Below are positions 36,138 to 43,586 of a stretch of 64,000 nucleotides of DNA, one piece after another (positions within the stretch are counted from its first letter, which is position 1; every line of letters begins with the position of its first letter). The translations under genes and the position numbers were made by a program. The DNA is taken from positions 186,001 to 250,000 of the forward strand of contig NZ_CAMLSE010000005.1 of NCBI RefSeq assembly GCF_946482605.1. Reading direction: 5' to 3'. The notes beneath the pieces are model-generated. The model had not been told where the DNA came from and ran no database searches. It worked only from the letters and a program-made list of their open reading frames with translations. This DNA comes from an uncultured Dyadobacter sp. GTDB lineage: Bacteria; Bacteroidota; Bacteroidia; Cytophagales; Spirosomataceae.

Positions 36138-39100
36138 TTACAGCGTGAAACTCAAACCCAGGTTATAGCCGCGGGTCACCGGATAATTGCCCACGTCGAT
36201 CCCGAATGCAGAATCCGACGAGCCGCCCACCGCCGGGTCGAGGCCCGAATATTTGGTAATGGTGAAAAGGTTGGTGGCCGACACCGATACCCGCAGCCTG
36301 CTTACGCCAATGCGCTTGATAGCCGCCGCCGGGAATGTATAGCCCAGGTTGAGGTACTGCATCCGGGCGTAAGAACCGTTCTCTACATAATAGGAATTGG
36401 CCTGGGTGTTGGTACTGAAATTCCCCGCGCTTTCGAAAATGGGCACGGTGGTATCGGTACGGTCGGGTAGCCAGGAGTCTTTCACCCGCGTGCTGAGGGC
36501 ACCGCCAGTGAACGAAGGGTAGAAATCTGTGAACCAGCGTTGGTTATTGAAAATTTTGTTCCCCAATGAGGTGTACACATTTGTATTGATATCAAAGCCA
36601 TTATAAGTCAGCCCAAGGGAAATACTACCGGTGAATTTCGGCACCGGGCTACCCAGGTAAGCGCGGTCGGCGTCGTTGATTTTGCCGTCGTTGTTGAGGT
36701 CGGCGAACCGGAACCTTCCCGGCGCGGCACCTGCCTGCGTGGGCGCACCGGCGACTTCCTCCTTGCTATTGAACAGCCCAGCCACCTGGTAGCCGAAAAA
36801 CTCCGACAGCGTATGCCCCACTTCATTGCGCACCACCGGCGTACCAAGGCGCGTCCCGCCACCCGTGAAATATGGAACCAATGGCGCAATGGCGGTGATT
36901 CTGTTACTCAGAAAACTCCCGATGGCCGTCACTTCATAGTTGAGGTCGCCGGTAACCTTGCCCCGGTTGGTGAGCAACAAATCTATCCCTTGGTTACGCA
37001 TGCTTGCCACGTTCACGAAAGGTGCATTGGCGCGCACGCCCACCACGCCCGGCAATGCGAGCTGGTAGAGCAGGTCACGCGTGTCCTTCCGCCAAAAATC
37101 CACAACAATTTCCAGCTTGTTATTGAACAGCGCGCCGTCGATACCGATATTGGAAGTGACGCTCGTTTCCCATTTCGCATCCTGGTTACCGATCTGGCTC
37201 GTAAAGTAGCCAGGCAGAATGGTGTTGTTGGTACCGCCCAGATCGTAGCCGTTTGCGGCATTGGAAGCATACAGGCTATACTGGTTCGTCGAGCTCAGGT
37301 AGTTGGAATTACCCATTTGCCCATAGCCGCCGCGGATTTTCAGGTCGGAGATCCAATTGATATCCTTCATGAAATTTTCCGCAGAAATCCGCCATGCACC
37401 CGAGAATGCGGGGAACACGCCAAACCGGTTACCGGGCGAAAATTGCGACGAGCCATCGCGCCGCACCACCGCTGTCAGAATGTAACGGTCGTTATAAACG
37501 TATTTGGCCTGCCCGAAGAGCGAATAGAAATTATTTCCTTTGGAATAACCACTGTTTACCTGCCGTGTGGTACCAGGTGTGGTGGTGCTCAGCGTAATGT
37601 AATCCGGGTCGGTCGAGAAGGGATTCAGGCCGGAGCCGTTCATATTGCGGCCCGCGCCGGTATTCAGCGACTCGATGCCGCCGAGCACATTGATTTCGTG
37701 CTTGCCGAAGGTCTTTTTGAATGTAGCCGTATTGGTGAATGTCCAGGCCAGCCCGTACCCGGAAGATTCATTATAGGTAAAGTTGGCGATGTTCTCGGAG
37801 TTCTCGTACGTGGCGCGCGAGGAGCTGGTGTTGTAATTCCCAAAATAGGTACCGCCAATGCTGCTGCGCAATGTCAGAGAAGGGATCACATCGTATTCAA
37901 TATATGCATTGCCAAATCCGTACAACGTGCGGTTGCGGTTGTTGGCGGCCGCTTGTCTGCTGGCGAGCGGGTTTCGCGGGTTACCAAAGCCCGGTGCCGC
38001 CGTGCCGCCATACCCGCCGAATGCATCGTACACCGGAAGTATCGGCGCCATGCGGAATGCCGAGAGGATATCGTTCTCGTCGGACGAAATGCTGGAATTG
38101 TTATTGGTACTATTGCCCAATGCGCTGCCCGAATTGCCTTGCAGGCCGGTTGCACCGACGTAAGCGAGCTGGATGTTTTCACCGATCCTCAGCTTTTTAC
38201 TCAAATCAAATTCCGTATTCGTACGAAGCGTGTAGCGCGAAAACTTGTTGTTGATCACAATCCCGTCCTGCTGCTGCATACCGAAGCTCACATAGTACCG
38301 GCTGAAATCCGAGCCGCCCGAAAACCCGAGCGTGTGCCGGGTCATGGGGGCATTGCGGGTAATGGCTTTGTACCAGTCGGTGCCCTGCTTATTGGCCTCC
38401 ATGACGAGGTAGTGGGCCCCATTAGCCGGGTTGGTGTTGTATTTTGCACGTTCGGCGTCCAGGTTCACGGCCGAGGCTGGCTGCCCCACCTTGCTGCCCA
38501 CCAGCAGGTAATCGGGCAAAACGGGGCTTGCGCCGGAACCGTACTGCCCGTTGGCAATGCCGGAGAAGCTGTTAGGGCCAATGGTGCCGCCATTCTGAAA
38601 AATGTCGTTTTTGCGCGCCTGCCAGGTCCAGTCGGCCTGCTCCTGCGGGTTTAATATTTCCTGACCTTTGCCCGGATTGGTAAAACCATACAAGCCGTCG
38701 TAGGTCACTTGCAGTTTCTGCGCTTTCTTTTGTCCTTTTTTGGTGGTTAGCACGATCACCCCCGCCGCAGCCCGCGCACCGTAAATGGATGCCGAAGCAG
38801 CGTCTTTCAACACCGTCGTCGATTCGATGTCGTTGGGATTGATAAACTGGATGCTCTGCGTGGGCACCCCATCGACCACATACAGCGGCTGATTACCCCC
38901 AAAGGACCCGAACCCACGGATACGCACCTGGCTGGATGTCCCCGGCTGGCCATTGGAAATGACCGTCAGGCCGGATACCCGTCCCTGCAACTGCTGCTCC
39001 ACGTTGGACGATGGGACAACCTGCAATTGCTGCGGTTTTACGGTCGAAACCGCCCCGGTGACCTGGCTGCGGTTTTCGGTGGTATAGCCCGTCACCACTA

Positions 39101-39428
39101 CTTCCGTCAGCACGGCGATATCATCTTCGAGCGTGATGGTGATGCTGGAACTGTTGCCCACCCGCACTTCCTGCGATTTGTAGCCGATCGAAGAAGCGAC
39201 GAGCACGGGGTCGGCGCCCTGGACCGTGATACTGAAATTGCCGTCGACATCCGTGGATGTTCCGGTCTGGCTGCCTTTGAGCAGGATATTGACGCCGGGA
39301 ACGGGCCCCGCGACGCTGCTGACCTTGCCGGTCACGACGCGGCCCTGCCCGAAGGCATTCATTGCAAAACAGAGCATTATGCCTAAAAGCGTAATGGCCC
39401 TCGATGCCTGGTAAACGATTTTTCTCAT
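36138..39428 (-). CDS. SusC/RagA TonB-linked outer-membrane protein
   Basis: About 1096 residues. The start is set at the ATG at 39428, which opens a clean signal peptide (MRKIVYQASRAITLLGIMLC, cleavage after NAFGQ); the frame continues 39 codons upstream without signal-like content. There is no STN domain. A CarboxypepD_reg-like domain (VVTGKVSSVAGPVPGVNILL) is followed by the SusC plug (QVRIRGFGSFGGNQPLYVVDG, VLKDAASASIYGARAAAG) and a barrel ending NYPVTRGYNLGLSFTL. It pairs with the SusD gene 24 bp downstream and heads the operon susC-susD-esterase-thuA-thuA/dehydrogenase. It is closely similar to the STN-bearing SusC at 23033-26614. Confidence 0.94.
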   Translation of the reverse strand: MRKIVYQASRAITLLGIMLCFAMNAFGQGRVVTGKVSSVAGPVPGVNILLKGSQTGTSTDVDGNFSITVQGADPVLVASSIGYKSQEVRVGNSSSITITLEDDIAVLTEVVVTGYTTENRSQVTGAVSTVKPQQLQVVPSSNVEQQLQGRVSGLTVISNGQPGTSSQVRIRGFGSFGGNQPLYVVDGVPTQSIQFINPNDIESTTVLKDAASASIYGARAAAGVIVLTTKKGQKKAQKLQVTYDGLYGFTNPGKGQEILNPQEQADWTWQARKNDIFQNGGTIGPNSFSGIANGQYGSGASPVLPDYLLVGSKVGQPASAVNLDAERAKYNTNPANGAHYLVMEANKQGTDWYKAITRNAPMTRHTLGFSGGSDFSRYYVSFGMQQQDGIVINNKFSRYTLRTNTEFDLSKKLRIGENIQLAYVGATGLQGNSGSALGNSTNNNSSISSDENDILSAFRMAPILPVYDAFGGYGGTAAPGFGNPRNPLASRQAAANNRNRTLYGFGNAYIEYDVIPSLTLRSSIGGTYFGNYNTSSSRATYENSENIANFTYNESSGYGLAWTFTNTATFKKTFGKHEINVLGGIESLNTGAGRNMNGSGLNPFSTDPDYITLSTTTPGTTRQVNSGYSKGNNFYSLFGQAKYVYNDRYILTAVVRRDGSSQFSPGNRFGVFPAFSGAWRISAENFMKDINWISDLKIRGGYGQMGNSNYLSSTNQYSLYASNAANGYDLGGTNNTILPGYFTSQIGNQDAKWETSVTSNIGIDGALFNNKLEIVVDFWRKDTRDLLYQLALPGVVGVRANAPFVNVASMRNQGIDLLLTNRGKVTGDLNYEVTAIGSFLSNRITAIAPLVPYFTGGGTRLGTPVVRNEVGHTLSEFFGYQVAGLFNSKEEVAGAPTQAGAAPGRFRFADLNNDGKINDADRAYLGSPVPKFTGSISLGLTYNGFDINTNVYTSLGNKIFNNQRWFTDFYPSFTGGALSTRVKDSWLPDRTDTTVPIFESAGNFSTNTQANSYYVENGSYARMQYLNLGYTFPAAAIKRIGVSRLRVSVSATNLFTITKYSGLDPAVGGSSDSAFGIDVGNYPVTRGYNLGLSFTL

Positions 39429-39943
39429 GAAGAAAAAGGCTTTTGGAATAAGCGAAACTTCATCGCGCAGTTTCGCATTGTGCGCAAAGCCTTCCCATTT
39501 CCGCGGTTGTCTAGAATGCCTGCGGAGCATTGGAAGCAGCTTCAAAGCCTTAGTGCAATACTTACCCAGGATTATCCTCTTTTATCAAAAATTTTTTTTC
39601 AGTAGCAGCGTCCGAGAGATTGAATGTTCGGCAAAGTGTCCACTTTTGATCTAAAAACTAACATATGGACGAAGATGACTGTTGTCCAAAACCAGAATTG
39701 CACAGATACTTTTTCATATTGTCAGTCAACTAAGGCGCAAGGCTAGCCGGTGATGGGAAGCTTACAGAACCCAAAATTATCGCGGTTTCCACATATGAAG
39801 AATGCTCTTCCGCGCACCTGCTGACATACTGTTGTCAAACCTTCTTGTTTAATTGCGTCTGCATCGGAGCATAACAAACGCCTTACCCCAAGTTAAGCCG
39901 TTGCATTACACCGAATTTTCCATTGTCAAAAAATTAGCAATCC
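39429..39943. other. Divergent intergenic region upstream of susC
   Basis: About 515 bp between susC and the AHSA1 gene, holding the promoters of both. No exact TAnnTTTG element is seen on either strand. The first ~115 bp is an open extension of the susC frame, probably leader. T8/A-rich tracts near 39585-39600 could be promoter-associated. No RNA gene or repeat is recognised. Confidence 0.4.
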
Positions 39944-40363
39944 ATGGAAGCAACGCAAAAGAAAAAACCGACCGGACTCACAAAAGACGCAGGCTGGCAA
40001 TTTGGTGTGCGCAAAACCTTTCATCGCTCACGCGAGGATGTTTGGGATTTTCTTTTTTCAGAGATAGGGCTCAGGATATGGTTGGGAAAGCTCGATACAG
40101 ATTTTGATACAAACAAGGTGTATAGCACTGCTGAGGGAATTGAGGGGCGCATCAATGTCTTACATCCTTACTCACATATCAGATTGACCTGGCAGCCAAA
40201 GAATCGCGAACAGGCCACCCATCTGCAGGTACGTGTCATGGGCGACAAGCAAAAAGCGATCGTCAGTTTTCATCATGACCACCTGGAAAGCGAAAAGGAA
40301 CGTGATGCGGTCAAAGTGTATTGGAACGACAAAATGAAGAAAATCGCCGAAGCATTATTATAG
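39944..40363 (+). CDS. SRPBCC/AHSA1-domain protein
   Basis: A 139-residue protein of the START-like/AHSA1 class. It has a first strand FGVRKTFHRSREDVWDFLFSE, the conserved GLRIWLG turn, a middle GIEGRINVLHPYSHIRLTWQP, and a C-terminal long helix (DAVKVYWNDKMKKIAEALL). These small proteins bind hydrophobic ligands in a cavity; most are uncharacterised. It stands alone with its own intergenic regions on both sides and no evident partner. Confidence 0.78.
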   Translation: MEATQKKKPTGLTKDAGWQFGVRKTFHRSREDVWDFLFSEIGLRIWLGKLDTDFDTNKVYSTAEGIEGRINVLHPYSHIRLTWQPKNREQATHLQVRVMGDKQKAIVSFHHDHLESEKERDAVKVYWNDKMKKIAEALL

Positions 40364-40572
40364 GACGTGGCGCGAAGTTCGGCCAGTTGCAGACAAAAAG
40401 CCTATCGAAGATTTGCGTAGCAGACCGGACAAATTCCGCCTTTCGAAAGTGCCTTTGGATCGATTTAGTAAATATTAGTTAGCTCGTCGTTGTTACGGTT
40501 TGACTTCACCCGACAGAGGCAGTCGGCAAAATAAATTCTGTGTCTGAGTAGTTTTTAAAATCAATGCCCTTA

Positions 40573-40598
40573 TAGTGTTGTAGATATCTACAACACTA
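40573..40598. promoter_or_regulatory. Perfect 26-bp palindromic operator of the GntR/ABC operon
   Basis: The arms TAGTGTTGTAGAT and ATCTACAACACTA are exact reverse complements and adjoin with no spacer. The palindrome ends 11 bp before the ATG of the ABC ATPase, where a bound repressor would block transcription or initiation. The last main gene of the operon is a GntR regulator, and outer AGTGT/ACACT arms are the general form known for YtrA-subfamily GntR operators. Confidence 0.7.
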
Positions 40599-40609
40599 AA
40601 TCGCAAGAT

Positions 40610-41467
40610 ATGATAGACTTCGACCAAGTTGGCTTTGGGTATGGAAAGCAAAAGGCATTATTTGAAAATTTAGACCTGCATTTGTGCCCTGGACGGATAT
40701 ATGGGCTTTTGGGTAAAAATGGGGAAGGAAAATCCAGTTTGCTTCGAAATATGGCCGGGCTGCTTTTTCCGAATCGGGGAGAAATCAGTGTAATGGGTTT
40801 CAAGCCGAGCAACAGGCAGGCTGAATTCTTGCAGGATGTATTTTTTATTCCGGAGGAGCCCTATCTACCAACGCTTACAGTAAAAAAGTTCTCGGAGTCG
40901 TTTGGTAAGCTTTATCCGAAATATGACCAAACCAAATTCCTTGAAGGCATTTCAAATTTTAGTGTTTCTCATACTGATAGACTGGATCAAATGTCCTACG
41001 GACAAAGAAAGAAAGTGTTCATCTCTTTCGGACTGGCTTGCAATACAAAAGTGCTTCTAATGGATGAACCTACTAATGGTTTGGACATCCCATCAAAGAT
41101 CCAATTCAGAAAATTGGTACTCTCCGCTCTGACGGATGAAAAGATTATAGTGATTGCCACACACCAGGTTCGTGATCTTGATAATATTATTGATAGCGTC
41201 ATTATTCTAAACGAAAACAAGGTAGCCATCCATGTTGAGCTGGAAACGGTTGCCCAGCATTTGTCTTTTGATACGTATGCTGGCACTGATGAGGAAAGCG
41301 ACAGTGTCCTTTATGCACAACCTGGCCCGGATGGATGCAAAGTAGTCAGCAGAAATATCTTTGGTAATGAGACGAGAATGGACCTTGAACAATTTTTTAA
41401 TGCGGTCGTCAAAAATCCAACAGAAATGCAGAAAATCTTCCATCAGAGGCCCCCACACTGGAATTAA
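40610..41467 (+). CDS. ABC transporter ATP-binding protein
   Basis: A 285-residue ABC ATPase with Walker A GLLGKNGEGKSSL, a Q-loop region near FIPEEPYLP, the signature loop as MSYGQRKK (in place of LSGGQ), Walker B KVLLMDEPTNGLD and a switch His in IATHQVRD. The last ~70 residues form an extra C-terminal domain. It is the first gene of an operon with a membrane permease (15 bp downstream) and a GntR regulator, the layout of YtrA-controlled exporters that respond to cell-envelope stress or antibiotics. The substrate is unknown. Confidence 0.92.
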   Translation: MIDFDQVGFGYGKQKALFENLDLHLCPGRIYGLLGKNGEGKSSLLRNMAGLLFPNRGEISVMGFKPSNRQAEFLQDVFFIPEEPYLPTLTVKKFSESFGKLYPKYDQTKFLEGISNFSVSHTDRLDQMSYGQRKKVFISFGLACNTKVLLMDEPTNGLDIPSKIQFRKLVLSALTDEKIIVIATHQVRDLDNIIDSVIILNENKVAIHVELETVAQHLSFDTYAGTDEESDSVLYAQPGPDGCKVVSRNIFGNETRMDLEQFFNAVVKNPTEMQKIFHQRPPHWN

Positions 41468-41482
41468 CATTAACAGCTATAT

Positions 41483-42268
41483 ATGAAAACGTCATCTACC
41501 TTTTACCGGATCCGTATTTTGTTCGGTCTTTACTTTGCCCAAAATGGCAAAAATTATATGTGGGTTAGCTGCTTGCTGATTATAGGTGTATTAGCTATGA
41601 CATTGCCCACATTGTATTTTGATACCTACAACCACCAATGCCAGCTACTCCAATATGCTGCAATTCCGCTGGTCCTTATCTTCGGAAGCAGTTTTTACAC
41701 AAGTACTGCATTATCCGACTACGCGGCGGGCAACAAAGGAATGTTTGCATTAATGACACCTGCCTCAATAAGTGAAAAGACGCTTGCTGCCCTATTGGTT
41801 AACCTGGTTTTTTTAATCTCCTTTCTGACCTTCTTTTGGATAATGCATTTTTATACAATGCTTTTTGCAAATGCAAGAATTCCAGTAGCACATGCCAAGT
41901 ATAGCCCTGTCACACGTGAAGTGGCGATATATCTCACCTACTGTTATTTCTTATTTAACAGCATGGTGTTTGCCGGATCAATCTATTTCACTAAGTCCTC
42001 ATTTGTGAAGACACTGGTCTGCGCCATCCTGGGAGTGTTTGCGCTTAGCTGGGCTAACACGTCTTTTGCCAAATATTTAGCCTCGTACCCAATGATGTTA
42101 GGCGCAGTTCCATTTGGGGGCTGGAACGTGGTTCAGGATAGTAGCCTTAAAGTTTATAAAATTCAGTTTCCGGACATGGCTTACGCATGGCTTTATAGTT
42201 TGCCTGCCCTCATGGTATTGGGCTTGTGGCTTGTGGCTTACAAGCGATTGCAGGAAAAGCAGCTTTAA
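41483..42268 (+). CDS. ABC transporter permease-like membrane protein
   Basis: A 261-residue protein with about six TM helices (near 25-45, 55-70, 95-120, 150-175, 185-205 and 235-255) and no large periplasmic domain. It shows ABC-2-type features only weakly. The call rests on hydropathy and on its position between the ATPase and the GntR gene (10 bp before it). It would be the membrane half of the transporter. Confidence 0.75.
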   Translation: MKTSSTFYRIRILFGLYFAQNGKNYMWVSCLLIIGVLAMTLPTLYFDTYNHQCQLLQYAAIPLVLIFGSSFYTSTALSDYAAGNKGMFALMTPASISEKTLAALLVNLVFLISFLTFFWIMHFYTMLFANARIPVAHAKYSPVTREVAIYLTYCYFLFNSMVFAGSIYFTKSSFVKTLVCAILGVFALSWANTSFAKYLASYPMMLGAVPFGGWNVVQDSSLKVYKIQFPDMAYAWLYSLPALMVLGLWLVAYKRLQEKQL

Positions 42269-42278
42269 CCAAATTGCG

Positions 42279-42683
42279 GTGGAATTCAGAGATAAACAAT
42301 CAATTTATTTACAGATCGCAGATCACATTTGCGAGGGCATCCTGCAAGGAAAATGGCAAGAGGGCGAACGAATACCGTCAGTGCGCGAGCTTGCAGTTAT
42401 CATGGAGGTAAATCCTCATACGATTTTGCGCAGCTATGATTTTCTTTTAAATAAAGACATCATTTTCAATAAACGCGGACTGGGATACTCCGCGTCTCAT
42501 TCTGCCAAAGCCTTAATCATTGTTTATCGCAAGCAAAGATTCATGGATAAAGAACTACCTGTTTTCTTTTCCAACCTTGTATTGCTGGACATCAGCATTG
42601 AAGAAATCAAAGTACTCTACAATGAATTTATTTCAACAAATAATCCAGTCAACCTTCAAAATCAAGCCGATGAAAACCAGTGA
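42279..42683 (+). CDS. GntR-family (YtrA-type) transcriptional repressor
   Basis: About 134 residues: an N-terminal winged helix-turn-helix (QSIYLQIADHICEGILQGKW, ERIPSVRELAVIMEVNPHTILRSYDFL) and a short helical C-terminus without an effector domain, as in the YtrA subfamily. The start is the GTG at 42279, ten bases after the permease stop, because the frame upstream of it overlaps the permease and lacks sense. It probably represses its own operon through the 26-bp palindrome at 40573. Its 3' end overlaps the next small gene by 14 bp. Confidence 0.85.
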   Translation: MEFRDKQSIYLQIADHICEGILQGKWQEGERIPSVRELAVIMEVNPHTILRSYDFLLNKDIIFNKRGLGYSASHSAKALIIVYRKQRFMDKELPVFFSNLVLLDISIEEIKVLYNEFISTNNPVNLQNQADENQ

Positions 42684-42792
42684 TAAATTATTACTTTTCT
42701 TAATACTCGCCTTCCTGGTTGCTACACTGGGAAGCAACCTTATACTTAGAAATGAGTATAAAAAAGTCGAAACATCTACAAAAAAGCACTAA
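42670..42792 (+). CDS. Small single-pass membrane protein, possibly a truncated gene
   Basis: Forty residues: MKTSDKLLLFLILAFLVATL and a short charged tail. It overlaps the GntR stop by 14 bp, so it is translationally coupled. The start resembles the membrane anchor of larger proteins often found at the end of such ABC/GntR operons. After the stop, a different frame reads LNADGNVKVLAALFDRHPFE before ending, so this may be the stump of a longer gene. A genuine small protein is equally possible. Confidence 0.45.
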   Translation: MKTSDKLLLFLILAFLVATLGSNLILRNEYKKVETSTKKH

Positions 42793-42852
42793 ATGCCGAT
42801 GGCAATGTAAAAGTACTGGCCGCATTGTTCGATCGTCATCCATTTGAACCGT

Positions 42853-43251
42853 CTACTGACGTTCTGTAGCCTCCCGAGTAACAGGGGTAAAGAAATTAAC
42901 CAGGTTACCATCAGGATCGCGGAAAAGCAGCGACCGGTTGCCCCATGGCATTGTGGTCGGTTCCTGCACGAGCGCTTGCCCAAGGTAGTCTGCAAGTCGT
43001 TTGAAATGCGAATCCACATCATCGACGCGGAATTCAAGAATGAGCGAACGGTTTGTGGCAGGTGAAGCGACGCTGTCGCCGCCAAACAACTGCAGAGTTC
43101 GCGTACTTCCTATCGCAAGTACGGCCAACGGCGTGCGGACCTCTGCAAAATCGTCCGTGTAGCGGACAGCAGAGTGGCCGGTAATCTGCTCGTAAAAATC
43201 GACAAGGGCACCGACGTTGGCGGTGATGATACGGGTCGAAACAAATGTCAT
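42853..43251 (-). CDS. VOC-family protein (glyoxalase/dioxygenase-like)
   Basis: A 132-residue VOC protein: VSTRIITANVGALVDFYEQITG at the start, FAEVRTPLAVLAIG, a second module with LILEFRVDDVDSHFKRL, and the closing NRSLLFRDPDGNLVNFFTPV. The metal-site pattern (Glu in LEFRV and terminal DPDGN) is that of small VOC proteins linked to drug binding or small-molecule lyase activity. It is convergent with the GntR operon and has about 335 bp between it and the next gene. The function is not specified. Confidence 0.82.
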   Translation of the reverse strand: MTFVSTRIITANVGALVDFYEQITGHSAVRYTDDFAEVRTPLAVLAIGSTRTLQLFGGDSVASPATNRSLILEFRVDDVDSHFKRLADYLGQALVQEPTTMPWGNRSLLFRDPDGNLVNFFTPVTREATERQ

Positions 43252-43586
43252 AAAGGGAATCGTTCAGTTTTTGAATTCCCAAAGAAATACCCACCGATTG
43301 ACAGCCGTATGTCAGTAGCTGCAAAAAAACACAGCATATGATTTGCATTATTACGTCTGATCTGTCCATGCATCCAACTCATTTGATCGAAGCCCCGTCC
43401 AAACCGCTTCTATCAATCCAGAAGCACCATTCCGCCCCGGCAAATCTTGATGGCAAGTTCGCCGGGGCGTGCATATACTTTTCGAGTGAAGACAGGGGGA
43501 ATATTGAAATACCGAAAAATCCCGGCAGGACCATCATCAGCATCATGGCCAGTGTGCAAACATCTCGTCCGGTTTTCTCGGAAAGA
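43252..43586. other. Intergenic region with a strong GC hairpin
   Basis: About 335 bp between the VOC and GH13 genes. Apart from the hairpin at 43433-43469, I see no gene; an open frame on the plus strand overlaps the GH13 3' end and looks spurious. Confidence 0.4.
43433..43469. other. Two-stage hairpin in the GH13 3' flank
   Basis: CGCCCCGGC (43433-43441) pairs perfectly with GCCGGGGCG (43461-43469). Inside, CTTG (43446-43449) pairs with CAAG (43454-43457) around an ATGG loop. Neither side has a U-run, so it is not a standard terminator. It lies about 120 bp beyond the GH13 stop on that gene's transcript and could stabilise its 3' end. Confidence 0.5.

Noticed and set aside
36813..38654. 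Very long plus-strand open frame (613 codons) opposite the SusC gene
   Set aside because: It is antisense to a full SusC gene in G+C-rich DNA, has no recognisable domain, and its composition (Arg/His/Gly-rich) is typical of a shadow frame.
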